49,029 nucleotides of DNA from a virus. The stretch covers positions 1 through 49,029 of IMG/VR virus record IMGVR_UViG_3300042565_002113, one strand, 5' to 3'. A program made the translations under genes and the position numbers. This document shows, piece by piece, positions 22,441 through 30,038 of this stretch; positions within the stretch are counted from its first letter, which is position 1, and each line of letters starts with the position of its first letter. Below the pieces are notes generated by a model. The model was not told where the DNA came from. It ran no database searches and saw only the letters and a list, made by a program, of their open reading frames with translations.

Positions 22441-23406
22441 ATGAGAGATTTTTTACGAAAATTATTAAAAGAGTATGAAGAGGAAAATGCTTTTACAAAA
22501 AAGGAATCATTATTCTTCAAGTTTTTAAATAACTATAGAAAAGCATCCGATGCAACGTCATCAAAACTTGGTAATTTCATGTTAACAAATATGAAATCCT
22601 TTGGTCTTGATCCAGATGAACATACACATTATTTTAATTTATATACTCAAAACTATAGAGAAGATGGTAGATATGACTTAACTAAAAAAAGTGAATTAAA
22701 TCAATACCATAAATTAAAATCTCAAAGAACCTCCAATCAAAGAGCGGGGGATTTAGTTGCAGAATTAAAACCATTTAAAGGATCTAACTTAAAAGCTCAA
22801 TGGGAACAAGACAATAAAGGTGATTGGGCGTATGTTGTTTATTCTTGGGATTGGTACCCTGTATTTATGTATAAATATAGAAGATGGTTTGAGGTTGATA
22901 ATAAATATTCCTCATCAACCAGTAAACAAATGTCTCAATCTAACCCAAGAAGATATAATAATTCAATTGGTAAAACAATGATTATTGTATCAAGAAATGA
23001 TATGAAAGAACTTTTAAATGGTAATGAAACTGTAGATAAAGTTATTACAAATAAAAATGATAAATTTGTTGCCACTATTGAAAGAGAACTTAATGAGTTC
23101 AAACAGGTTAGATTAGGTTGGGATCCAAGAGTTAGGGTTTCATTTAATTTTACTAGTGTTGATATTGAAGATGGTCATCCTGTTGTAGATGTTAACATAG
23201 TAAAAGTAGATAAAATGAATGGACTTAAAATCGATAAAGAAGCCGGTAATTTCTTTAGAAATGAAATGATCGGAGTAACAAGAGAATACGTTACAGATCA
23301 AATGAAAGATTATGTATCAAGATATTCATCAGCATTATTAGGTAGAGATGTTTCAAGAGACATTGTTGTTGATGTCTCATACCTTGACAACCCATATATT
23401 AATTAA
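22441..23406 (+). CDS. Leader-bearing hypothetical protein, plus strand (321 aa)
   Basis: The ATG at 22441 gives the leader MRDFLRKLLKEYEEEN, cleavage expected after LKE (9-11). An in-frame upstream start at 22420 would bury the leader and sit inside the promoter-like box. The body has no known domain: an N-terminal helical part, a Trp-rich stretch (DWAYVVYSWDWYP, ~130-142), and an alpha/beta C-terminal half. It is the only leader gene on the plus strand and ends in a bidirectional terminator. Confidence 0.75.
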   Translation: MRDFLRKLLKEYEEENAFTKKESLFFKFLNNYRKASDATSSKLGNFMLTNMKSFGLDPDEHTHYFNLYTQNYREDGRYDLTKKSELNQYHKLKSQRTSNQRAGDLVAELKPFKGSNLKAQWEQDNKGDWAYVVYSWDWYPVFMYKYRRWFEVDNKYSSSTSKQMSQSNPRRYNNSIGKTMIIVSRNDMKELLNGNETVDKVITNKNDKFVATIERELNEFKQVRLGWDPRVRVSFNFTSVDIEDGHPVVDVNIVKVDKMNGLKIDKEAGNFFRNEMIGVTREYVTDQMKDYVSRYSSALLGRDVSRDIVVDVSYLDNPYIN

Positions 23407-23411
23407 ATAAA

Positions 23412-23435
23412 AAAGTCGGACTTTCATCCGACTTT
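23412..23435. terminator. Bidirectional rho-independent terminator
   Basis: Perfect 9-bp stem AAAGTCGGA (23412-23420) and TCCGACTTT (23427-23435), loop of 6, between two convergent genes, with A and T tracts on the two flanks. Confidence 0.85.
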
Positions 23436-23439
23436 CTTG

Positions 23440-23655
23440 TTATTTAGTTGTTAACACCTTTGCTCGTTCAACGGCAATATCTTTGGTTTTAAAACCTTTA
23501 TCAACTAATTTCTTTGCATGATAAATATTATACACCGTAGAAGCCACTTCTTTATTGTCCCCTCTTCCTGGTTTTTTTCTCATTGAATCCGCAGCATAGA
23601 TGTCATAAAATCCTACTTTACAAATGTAACGACCTTTTGTTGTTCCTTTTCCCAT
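23440..23655 (-). CDS. Small basic protein (71 aa)
   Basis: MGKGTTKGRYICKVGFYDIY...: very basic (many Lys/Arg), with a short beta start and one helix (VERAKVL). Could bind nucleic acid, but no family is recognised. A single gene between a strong host-type promoter (23685-23716) and the bidirectional terminator, so probably expressed early by the host polymerase. Confidence 0.65.
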   Translation of the reverse strand: MGKGTTKGRYICKVGFYDIYAADSMRKKPGRGDNKEVASTVYNIYHAKKLVDKGFKTKDIAVERAKVLTTK

Positions 23656-23684
23656 TTTTTAAATTAATTTAATTAATACTTCAA

Positions 23685-23716
23685 CAAAGATAATAATTTA
23701 TTTTGAATTGGTCAAA
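23685..23716 (-). promoter_or_regulatory. Host-type promoter TTTG-N20-TATCTTTG
   Basis: Minus strand: TTTG (plus 23713-23716), 20-nt spacer, TATCTTTG (plus 23685-23692). Best full match in the window to the Bacteroidota -33/-7 promoter; the ATG of the basic-protein gene follows after ~29 nt. Confidence 0.65.
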
Positions 23717-23727
23717 CAAAAAATAAA

Positions 23728-24225
23728 TTATTTTAAAAATTTAAGTTTGTATACCGTAGAGTTAATCAATTCCTGTACAGTATCAATTTGATTTTGGATA
23801 TAAGAATCTTCTACTGATTCTCTATTCTCATCAATTACTTTTAATAATTCTGTAAAATACCCAATCGTTTTTTTCCCGTTTGAATATTGTTCCATATCAT
23901 ATGATTTGTAATTAGTAATAAGACCGTACTTACCTTGGTATGACTCTATAATCCCGTCAACTAACGCATCAATACCTTCGTAGTATCCTTGTAAAGCTTT
24001 GTGTTCAGAGTATGATTTAGTTTGTAAGTGAAATACGTGTACTTGAGTTTGAGAATGTAATAAACGACAAACCATTTCACAGAACTCATCATTTGTTTCA
24101 GTGTCTTGAGTATCGTTTTCTTCATCGTCATTATCGTCTTCATCTTCTAAAGTATCGTCTTGTTCATACAATCCACGTCTCTTTAGTTCTTCAAAAACTT
24201 TTCTAGTTAGATCTTTTTCTTCCAT
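23728..24225 (-). CDS. Hypothetical acidic protein (165 aa)
   Basis: The first 50 residues hold a strongly acidic stretch (DDTLEDEDDNDDEENDTQD), followed by a helical domain (MVCRLLHSQTQVHVFHLQTK, SYSEHKALQGYYEGIDALVD) to the end. The helical part has the look of a ferritin-like or Dps-like four-helix protein (His/Glu spaced on helices), but this is only an impression. A late-type box lies at plus-strand 24243-24250. Confidence 0.6.
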   Translation of the reverse strand: MEEKDLTRKVFEELKRRGLYEQDDTLEDEDDNDDEENDTQDTETNDEFCEMVCRLLHSQTQVHVFHLQTKSYSEHKALQGYYEGIDALVDGIIESYQGKYGLITNYKSYDMEQYSNGKKTIGYFTELLKVIDENRESVEDSYIQNQIDTVQELINSTVYKLKFLK

Positions 24226-24242
24226 AATATTTATTTTTATTT

Positions 24243-24250
24243 ATAAATAT
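24243..24250 (-). promoter_or_regulatory. Late-type box ATATTTAT
   Basis: Minus-strand ATATTTAT 17 nt before the ATG at 24225. Confidence 0.4.
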
Positions 24251-24260
24251 CAACCAATAG

Positions 24261-24758
24261 TTATTTTTCTATCAAATCTTTGTTTTCAATAATGATCTTA
24301 TCATTATCAAAAGTTGTATCTAACTTCTTTATTTGTCTCTCAATTTCAGGATAAGATAACCAAACTACCACACCTTCGTTCTCAGGACTATAATCATTAT
24401 CAACCAAATATTGAACCACAGTATCTTTTTCAAGTGTGATAAATCCATGAGCAAAGTATCGTGGTACATATACCTCATCACCCTCATTCATTTCAAAGAA
24501 GAATACTTTATTATAATCTTCCGATACGGTCCTCATATCAACCACAAAGTCCAATATCTTACCTGAGATGACTTTAATTAACTTGGCTTGAGCGTATTCA
24601 TTCTTTTGAAAATGTAATCCTCTGAGTGTAAATTTTTGGGGATTTGTACTAATATTACTTTGGACCCAATTTTTATCAAGTTTAGCCAGATCTAAAGGAC
24701 TAAATGTTCCTCTTTTATCTCTAAAAATTCTGTTCTCAATAAAATGTGCCTTTTCCAT
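24261..24758 (-). CDS. rmlC: dTDP-4-dehydrorhamnose 3,5-epimerase-like (RmlC family)
   Basis: Cupin epimerase that acts on dTDP-4-keto-6-deoxy sugars in making dTDP-L-rhamnose or related sugars. Visible family marks: FRDKRGTFSPLD (13-24), FTLRGLHFQKNEYAQAKLIK (~43-62), ILDFVVDMRTVS (~67-78), and VYVPRYFAHGFITLE (~94-108). Length 165 is close to normal (~180). Its stop overlaps the next gene's territory by 1 nt with the metallophosphoesterase start side. No RmlA, B or D lies in the window, so it would act on host-made sugar nucleotides or with genes elsewhere. Confidence 0.85.
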   Translation of the reverse strand: MEKAHFIENRIFRDKRGTFSPLDLAKLDKNWVQSNISTNPQKFTLRGLHFQKNEYAQAKLIKVISGKILDFVVDMRTVSEDYNKVFFFEMNEGDEVYVPRYFAHGFITLEKDTVVQYLVDNDYSPENEGVVVWLSYPEIERQIKKLDTTFDNDKIIIENKDLIEK

Positions 24759-25450
24759 TATAAAAATTTAATTTCATTAGTTATTGGATCCCAATCAATA
24801 TTCCATGGTGTATGTGAATAAAGGTATCGTTCGTTCAACACAGATGCATTGAAGTAGTGTGTATGTCCGTCATAATAGTGTCCGTGACCTGAGTGAATAT
24901 GACCACAAATATGAATCTTAGGTTTAATTTGTTTAATACGTTCCGCAAGTAACTCACAACCTAAGTGTTGTCCTCTACGACCTTCAACATCATCTAAGAA
25001 ACCCCAAGCAGGCCCATGAGTGATTAAGATGTCAATACCTTCAGGTATCATATCCCAAACCGCCTTTAACTCCTCACCATTTCGTGGTAAGTTAAATGCC
25101 CAATTGTAGAACTCAGGTTGCCAAGGACTACCCCAAATCTTAACTTCAGGTCCATCACCATCTTGTATGGTTATTAATTCGTCTTGGATATACTCAATAG
25201 TTTTATATCCCGTTAACAATCCTTTTATTTTTTCTTCATTGTTTTGGAACCCCCAATCGTGATTACCAGCAATGAATACTTTATGACCATAAGTAACAAT
25301 CTTATCATACCAAGCAGCAAACTCACGTATCTCGTGTTCATAACCCATAGAACTTATGTCACCTGCGTGTAATAACAAATCACCACCAGGTAAATCATGA
25401 TGTACAAACTTGTGTTTGTTGTGTGTGTCAGATATTATACTTATTTTCAT
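24758..25450 (-). CDS. Metallophosphoesterase
   Basis: Calcineurin-like phosphoesterase. Metal motifs in order: IISDTHNKH (4-12), LHAGDISS (~27-34), AGNHDWGF (~61-68), ITHGPAW (~140-146) and CGHIHSGHGHYY (~184-195). Shorter than the 8224-8937 enzyme and of a different subfamily, similar to small bacterial Icc/YfcE-like esterases that hydrolyse cyclic or nucleotide phosphodiesters. Overlaps the epimerase gene by 1 nt, so they share a transcript. Host-like promoter box at 25455-25462. Confidence 0.85.
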   Translation of the reverse strand: MKISIISDTHNKHKFVHHDLPGGDLLLHAGDISSMGYEHEIREFAAWYDKIVTYGHKVFIAGNHDWGFQNNEEKIKGLLTGYKTIEYIQDELITIQDGDGPEVKIWGSPWQPEFYNWAFNLPRNGEELKAVWDMIPEGIDILITHGPAWGFLDDVEGRRGQHLGCELLAERIKQIKPKIHICGHIHSGHGHYYDGHTHYFNASVLNERYLYSHTPWNIDWDPITNEIKFL

Positions 25451-25454
25451 ATTA

Positions 25455-25462
25455 CAAATATA
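25455..25462 (-). promoter_or_regulatory. Host-like -7 box TATATTTG
   Basis: Minus-strand TATATTTG with the ATG at 25450 only 4 nt beyond; a nearly leaderless message is expected. Confidence 0.5.
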
Positions 25463-25466
25463 CTAA

Positions 25467-25610
25467 TTATTTACCTATTCTTACTTCAATATAAAAATTA
25501 AAACATAAAAATGTTCCCAATCCCATTAGATAGTTATCGTAAACTCCAAATGTGAGTCCAAATCCAATACCTTTAAATGTGTCTACGAAAAATCCAAATC
25601 TATCACTCAT
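25467..25610 (-). CDS. Small hydrophobic protein (47 aa)
   Basis: ATG 25608-25610 overlaps the TGA of the gene upstream (ATGA). Reads MSDRFGFFVDTFKGIGFGLT...: Gly/Phe-rich, with two weak membrane segments (~14-24 and 29-41). Family unknown. The coupled start supports it being real. Confidence 0.6.
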   Translation of the reverse strand: MSDRFGFFVDTFKGIGFGLTFGVYDNYLMGLGTFLCFNFYIEVRIGK

Positions 25611-25984
25611 AACTTAATCCACTTATTATCATAGTTTAATGTAAATGAACCAATGTGTTCTCTACTCCATTGGTTCGGTTCTATTAATGATAGAAACGTT
25701 GATCCATTTTGTCCATAGTATAAATGATAAGTTTCACCAACTACTGGTTCAAAATTAAACTTAGAATTATAAACGATTTCATTCCATTTAAACTCTTCTA
25801 GTAATTCATCGTATTGTTTCTTTAAAGATTCGTATCTATTATTAAATTCCTTATTTACCTTGATTACTTTGGAGTTTTTCCAACTTTCAATGTTATCAAC
25901 TTTTATTGACGGAGCACCTACATTTGATCCATACGGTAATAACCCAGGGTTATCCGCAACATTATCAGGTTTCTCACTCATCAC
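25607..25984 (-). CDS. DUF2452-type conserved protein (125 aa)
   Basis: KPDNVADNPGLLPYGSNVGA (5-24), a coiled-coil-like middle (RYESLKKQYDELLEEFK) and FEPVVGETYHLYYGQ ... FLSLIEPNQW ... IGSFTLNYDNKW are the three conserved blocks of what I recall as DUF2452, a family found in Bacteroidota and proteobacteria without known function. It looks captured from a bacterial host. Two ATGs at the start (25984, 25981) overlap the stop of the previous gene. Confidence 0.7.
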   Translation of the reverse strand: MMSEKPDNVADNPGLLPYGSNVGAPSIKVDNIESWKNSKVIKVNKEFNNRYESLKKQYDELLEEFKWNEIVYNSKFNFEPVVGETYHLYYGQNGSTFLSLIEPNQWSREHIGSFTLNYDNKWIKL

Positions 25985-26304
25985 AAAGTTTCTAACTTAT
26001 CTTTAATTTTTTTAATTATAGTTTCATCTGTGATTTGTTCTGTAAGTAATATTTCTTTAAATAAGTTTTCAGTTTCTAATTTTCCTTTAACCTTAACTCT
26101 ATGAGTCGCATTTAACTCAACCTCATATAAACGATAAGCAACCTCATCAACTTTTTTAAGTTTAGTAATATACTTTTCAATACGTTGATCTAACTTACGT
26201 CTTCTTTCCATATTGGTTACGGTTGGGATTGCTTTGTATAATTCATCCAAACGACCTTTGAGATATTGTATCTCACCAAATTTAAGTATTTCTTGCTCCG
26301 TCAT
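25981..26304 (-). CDS. Hypothetical helical protein (107 aa)
   Basis: From the ATG at 26302-26304 it reads MTEQEILKFGEIQYLKGRLD, then basic helices (NMERRRKLDQRIEKYITKLKK) and an acidic C-terminus. The frame is open 21 codons further up, but that would overlap the neighbour's end. The ATG chosen is 1 nt from that stop. Likely an all-helical coiled-coil protein; no family recognised. Confidence 0.65.
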   Translation of the reverse strand: MTEQEILKFGEIQYLKGRLDELYKAIPTVTNMERRRKLDQRIEKYITKLKKVDEVAYRLYEVELNATHRVKVKGKLETENLFKEILLTEQITDETIIKKIKDKLETL

Positions 26305-26305
26305 A

Positions 26306-26578
26306 TTAATTATTATGTATTGGGTTTGTACAATTTCCTTTATGTGAACCCCAAGCACAATCTCCATAACCTACTTTAATGTATTCACAACCTCCATATG
26401 TGAATTCTGTTACATTTTTGTAACGAACGTCAGATTTCTGTCTTAACCCTATGGGTTCTTCTATTGTTTGTGGTTTTTGTCCATCACAAGAGATTAAAAA
26501 CAAACCTAATGCAATACCCAATATTAAAACAATTAATAGTTCGGGACTATTATTTTCGTTAATGTTATTTTTTTCCAT
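26306..26578 (-). CDS. Membrane-anchored or lipoprotein with GDC/SHKGNC tail (90 aa)
   Basis: After a polar start MEKNNINENNSPELL comes one hydrophobic helix LLIVLILGIALGLFLISCDG. It ends in a lipobox-like LISC, but its n-region lacks Lys/Arg, so lipidation is uncertain. The C-terminal domain CEYIKVGYGDCAWGSHKGNC (Cys-rich) ends NPIHNN, a small domain I have seen in other phage and bacterial proteins. Alternative starts at 26590 and 26605 overlap the upstream gene. Confidence 0.6.
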   Translation of the reverse strand: MEKNNINENNSPELLIVLILGIALGLFLISCDGQKPQTIEEPIGLRQKSDVRYKNVTEFTYGGCEYIKVGYGDCAWGSHKGNCTNPIHNN

Positions 26579-26582
26579 ATTC

Positions 26583-26810
26583 TTAATCATCAAAACTAAT
26601 TCCATCTTTATTTAAAATACTATATATCTTATCTCTAATTTCACAATAAGCATCGTATTTTTCTTGTGATAATGCCTCCGAATTATATTTTGTTTCAGAT
26701 CTTAACCATTGTTCAAGTTCCCACATCGCACTGGACCATTTTGATCCATCTAACGCCATTTTAAATTCGTGGGTATCATCAGGTAAATTAAATTTTAAAA
26801 TTGCTTCCAT
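26583..26810 (-). CDS. Conserved small phage protein (75 aa)
   Basis: MEAILKFNLPDDTHEFKMAL...WELEQWLRSETKY...: this short Trp-containing protein, with the FNLPDD-x-HEF start and WxLxQWLR middle, is familiar from many large phages, where it has no known function. It starts the run of genes downstream towards 24758. Upstream 26811-26862 is AT-rich spacer. Confidence 0.7.
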   Translation of the reverse strand: MEAILKFNLPDDTHEFKMALDGSKWSSAMWELEQWLRSETKYNSEALSQEKYDAYCEIRDKIYSILNKDGISFDD

Positions 26811-26862
26811 ATTATATATAATTTTACTTTAAAAAGTTAAACAAATAAAATAATAAAATCAA

Positions 26863-27318
26863 CTACCCTTTTGAATAATATTTTATTTTACTCGTGGCAT
26901 TTTCAATCAACCAAGGTTCAACATTTGGGACTTTGTATAGGAAATTTAATTCATACACATAACAAATAGTTTCTTCTCTATTTGGATTAATTTTAGCATA
27001 TAACTGTTTGATAAACAGATGCATGGATTCATGGACTAATATTGCGGCAATATTATTTATACTCTCATTATTAATGTCTTTGGTAGATATTAAAATGACA
27101 GAATCCCCCTCAGTAGTTGAGAAGGATTCATTCCAATATCCAATAAGAGTACAAGTTTCAAGGATTACATTATATTTTTCAATATCATACGTTTGAATTA
27201 TCTTTAACGCACTATCAACTTTATTTTTCCACCCATCACCTACATCAGTGATTTTTAATTGCCCAAATGAATGTATTGAAATAAATAAAAATAATAAAAC
27301 TGATAATAATTTTTTCAT
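26863..27318 (-). CDS. Secreted HExxH metallopeptidase-like protein
   Basis: A signal peptide MKKLLSVLLFLFISIHSFG is cut before Gln20. The mature protein has AAILVHESMHLFIKQ (91-105) with zinc motif H96-E97-x-x-H100; Glu residues further on (REETICYVYELNF, ~115-127) could be the third ligand. Small for a peptidase (131 mature residues), like minimal gluzincin-type domains. Overlaps the upstream exported protein by 4 nt and is the last gene of the export locus. Target unknown, possibly host surface proteins. Confidence 0.65.
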   Translation of the reverse strand: MKKLLSVLLFLFISIHSFGQLKITDVGDGWKNKVDSALKIIQTYDIEKYNVILETCTLIGYWNESFSTTEGDSVILISTKDINNESINNIAAILVHESMHLFIKQLYAKINPNREETICYVYELNFLYKVPNVEPWLIENATSKIKYYSKG

Positions 27319-27764
27319 AATTTAATTGCCGCTTCGTGTATCGCTTTTTTTAATGATGACGATACTGTCATTTTTTCAAACGGTATGGATCCTTCTTGAA
27401 CTTCAATCATAATTGCTCTGATTTCAGTATCTGACTCACCAATACCTTCATACTTAACTCCTTTATAATGTAAACGTACACCAACCTGTGTTATTGTATT
27501 AGTTTTTTCAACTCCAGCAACTCTTATTGTTGTTTTTGGAAGTCCAAAGTAAAACACCTCAACTTTAATTGGTTCACCATCATCTGATAAACAAAACTTT
27601 TGAGAAAGTTCTTCTTCCACTATTTGTTTTATTCCAAATCTAATGTCTCTTGATCCAAGTTCTCTTAGTTTTGCCGTTACAAATACCGTATCAACTTTAA
27701 CACACTCTTGTGAAAAAATAAAAAACGGAAATAGCATAATCAAGGTAAATAATAATTTTTTCAT
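27315..27764 (-). CDS. Secreted hypothetical protein (149 aa)
   Basis: Signal peptide MKKLLFTLIMLFPFFIFSQ, then ECVKVDTVFVTAKLRELGSR. Two Cys (20, ~56) could form a disulfide. The fold looks alpha/beta (ELSQKFCLSDDGEPIKVEVF, GVRLHYKGVKYEGIGESDTE), somewhat like the periplasmic domain of curli-type CsgG or DUF4410 proteins, which would fit the CsgG-like gene nearby. Overlaps both neighbours by 4 nt. Confidence 0.6.
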   Translation of the reverse strand: MKKLLFTLIMLFPFFIFSQECVKVDTVFVTAKLRELGSRDIRFGIKQIVEEELSQKFCLSDDGEPIKVEVFYFGLPKTTIRVAGVEKTNTITQVGVRLHYKGVKYEGIGESDTEIRAIMIEVQEGSIPFEKMTVSSSLKKAIHEAAIKL

Positions 27765-28348
27765 TTTATTTTGTATTTTGTATAATCGGTTGATAATGGT
27801 TTCTCATTCTTAAAGTAATATCTTTCCATTGTTTTACCATATTTTATTGTTTTATAATATCCATCAGGAATTGTAGCACCTGAAGGTAAAACAATTGATT
27901 TAGACGTAAATACGCATCGGATTTCAACCGTTACCGTCTGTGTCTTTGCTAATTCTCTTTCTCTCGCTTCTAATAATCTCCACGTAGTTCTATTAAGATT
28001 TTCTTGCTGTAAAGAACAATTCAAATACGTAAAAGTCCTATACATCATATCTTTTGTACAACTAAAGTTTGCCGCTGGAGCTAAATGACCTTTGTCGTAT
28101 GGATTATTTTCATAATCCTTATTATCTGAAGTAAGGATTGAATCACAAACATAAAAATCCATCCCTTTTCTTGAAGCAGTCCCATTAGGACATGGAACGC
28201 TATAACGTATGAATTTAGGTTGTTGTAATTTTTCAGAATAAACAATCTCAAACATATCAGTTTTGATGTAAATTGAATCTCTTAATGTTTTCTGACTGAA
28301 TACGAATAATGGTAATGTTAATAATAACGTTAGTAATAAATTTTTCAT
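27761..28348 (-). CDS. Secreted Serratia-type DNA/RNA non-specific endonuclease
   Basis: A signal peptide MKNLLLTLLLTLPLFVFSQ leads to a betabetaalpha-Me nuclease: YDKGHLAPAANFSC at 84-97 with catalytic His88, then TYLNCSLQQENLNRTTW (107-123) with metal-ligand Asn119 and Trp123, and Glu127. These correspond to the DRGH, N---Q---N---W block of the NucA/EndA family. It would degrade nucleic acid outside the cytoplasm. In a phage this could digest competing DNA, lower lysate viscosity or release nucleotides. Coupled with neighbours by 1-4 nt. Confidence 0.88.
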   Translation of the reverse strand: MKNLLLTLLLTLPLFVFSQKTLRDSIYIKTDMFEIVYSEKLQQPKFIRYSVPCPNGTASRKGMDFYVCDSILTSDNKDYENNPYDKGHLAPAANFSCTKDMMYRTFTYLNCSLQQENLNRTTWRLLEARERELAKTQTVTVEIRCVFTSKSIVLPSGATIPDGYYKTIKYGKTMERYYFKNEKPLSTDYTKYKIK

Positions 28349-28349
28349 T

Positions 28350-30038
28350 TTAATAATTTACGGTTGTTTTATACCCAGGAGCAATCAGATAGTAGTTTTG
28401 TGATCCCCCACTTACAGGTGAGTTTATTGTTATAGATGATACACCAGGAATTGATATTCTCATGTCTGATGTATTTGTTGTTAATGTTGTATATTGGATA
28501 GGTGTGAATAATCTAGAAGGTGTCATTGTAATCCATCCTAATTTAAAACCATAACGTCTTAGATTAATATAATTTTCATCAGCCACATTTATTTTACCAT
28601 CATAATTAACATCATATCTATGATAGTGAATACTTTTAATTGCAGTTGTTCCCAAAACCAATTTAGAAACTTCAACCATATCCGTTACTTGTAATGTAGT
28701 TACTGGTGTCATTGCATCGTATTGTATGTACCATTCTGTTGCTGGGTTTGTTGGTTGTGAAAAACTATAATAACCGGATGAATTAGTATAAACCGTTTGG
28801 TGTAGTACCCAAGGTGTAAAGTCGTTAATATAATCAAATTCTATAACATAAGGTAAAGATGAGTTCGCCAAATCATTCCACATACCACCACCAACAAATT
28901 GTGTATAATCTTCATTACTTGAGTTATTTGGTTCACCTGGATTCCAATTAGCATATTGATTTGTTCTGTATCTATAAGCATATAAATTAAATGTTCTATC
29001 AATTTCATCTACGGTAATTGCTCGGTCAAAGAATTGGATGACACCTAATCTAAATGACCCGAACGCACCTGAACCCATATTGGTTGCATCACTCAACCCA
29101 AATGCAAAATGTTGTTGTCCATTTCCTCCATGAATAAATGCAGCTTGACGAGAAAAGTTTACACTTCCAAAACTTACGTTATTTAAATAACCTCTCATTG
29201 TCGTTCCATCATAAGTAAGACAAACCATATTCCATGTGTTTAATGTAATTGGTGTACTTAATTGTGTAATACCTATACCATTCCAAAATCCTACTCGTAA
29301 AGTATTTGACCCTGTAATTTCCATAATTGATTCGTGCCAACCCGATGATGTACTTGGAACATTTAATTCAGATGCAATCACACCATTTCCTGTTGGGTAA
29401 ACCCAAGCAACTACCGATATTGCAGTTGAAGAAAATTGTGATGCCAAATTATTAGTTATTGCATATTGATTAGATCCATTGAATGTTAAATATTTGCCTC
29501 CCGTACTTGAGTAGATAGGGGAATTATATAATGTCGCGTTTACCGATGATTTAATATCAACTAAAGTTGGGCTTGATGTATAAGATGAGACATCATAGTC
29601 AGCACCTAAACCACTTGTGACCTTAGTTTCTGTCCATCTATATCCACCCAATGGTTCGGAGTAAGTATATCCCGCAACTCTATCTTGGTAATATCCAATC
29701 CAACCCGATGGCCAAGTATTAAATAAAAAGTTATTTTCAGCGGCGTTTGAAACTGTTGCCAAATGTCCACCCATATTTTCACAAGCAGTTTTTGCACTTG
29801 TCCAAGTCATTGATCCTGTTGAACGATAATATGAATGTCCGTTGTAATTTGTTTGAGACGTAAACCCCGCCAATGTAGGTGTAGTTCTTTTATATAACTT
29901 AACAGGTACATTAACCGCACCTGTTCCATCCGCATTATAAATGTATCCCGAATATGTAAAATTCTGAGACATTCCAATAAATGAAAATAATAATAACGTT
30001 ATTGTTATTACTGTCCTACTAACATTCTTGCTCCACAC
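28350..30038 (-). CDS. Exported C-type lectin with nested LamG-like domain and dockerin-like end
   Basis: The likely start is a GTG at 30036-30038 giving signal peptide MWSKNVSRTVITITLLLFSF cut near MSQ-N; a TTG at 30077 is the other option. After a short beta unit, a C-type lectin fold begins (WTSAKTACENMGGHLATVSN). It is interrupted by ~200 residues of a concanavalin/LamG-like domain (LTFNGSNQYAITNN ... WNMVCLTYDGTTMRGYLNNV). It then resumes with YANWNPGEPNNSSNEDY and MWNDLANSSLPYVIEFDY. A dockerin-like segment follows (DVNYDGKINVADENYINLRR). No type IX sorting domain is seen. It probably binds glycans at the surface. Confidence 0.75.
   Translation of the reverse strand: MWSKNVSRTVITITLLLFSFIGMSQNFTYSGYIYNADGTGAVNVPVKLYKRTTPTLAGFTSQTNYNGHSYYRSTGSMTWTSAKTACENMGGHLATVSNAAENNFLFNTWPSGWIGYYQDRVAGYTYSEPLGGYRWTETKVTSGLGADYDVSSYTSSPTLVDIKSSVNATLYNSPIYSSTGGKYLTFNGSNQYAITNNLASQFSSTAISVVAWVYPTGNGVIASELNVPSTSSGWHESIMEITGSNTLRVGFWNGIGITQLSTPITLNTWNMVCLTYDGTTMRGYLNNVSFGSVNFSRQAAFIHGGNGQQHFAFGLSDATNMGSGAFGSFRLGVIQFFDRAITVDEIDRTFNLYAYRYRTNQYANWNPGEPNNSSNEDYTQFVGGGMWNDLANSSLPYVIEFDYINDFTPWVLHQTVYTNSSGYYSFSQPTNPATEWYIQYDAMTPVTTLQVTDMVEVSKLVLGTTAIKSIHYHRYDVNYDGKINVADENYINLRRYGFKLGWITMTPSRLFTPIQYTTLTTNTSDMRISIPGVSSITINSPVSGGSQNYYLIAPGYKTTVNY

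Noticed and set aside
3391-24250. T4-type late promoter TATAAATA
   Set aside because: The T4 element reads TATAAATA in gene direction; here the reverse complement (RTATTTAT) faces the gene consistently on both strands. So it is not the same element even though it is similar in letters.
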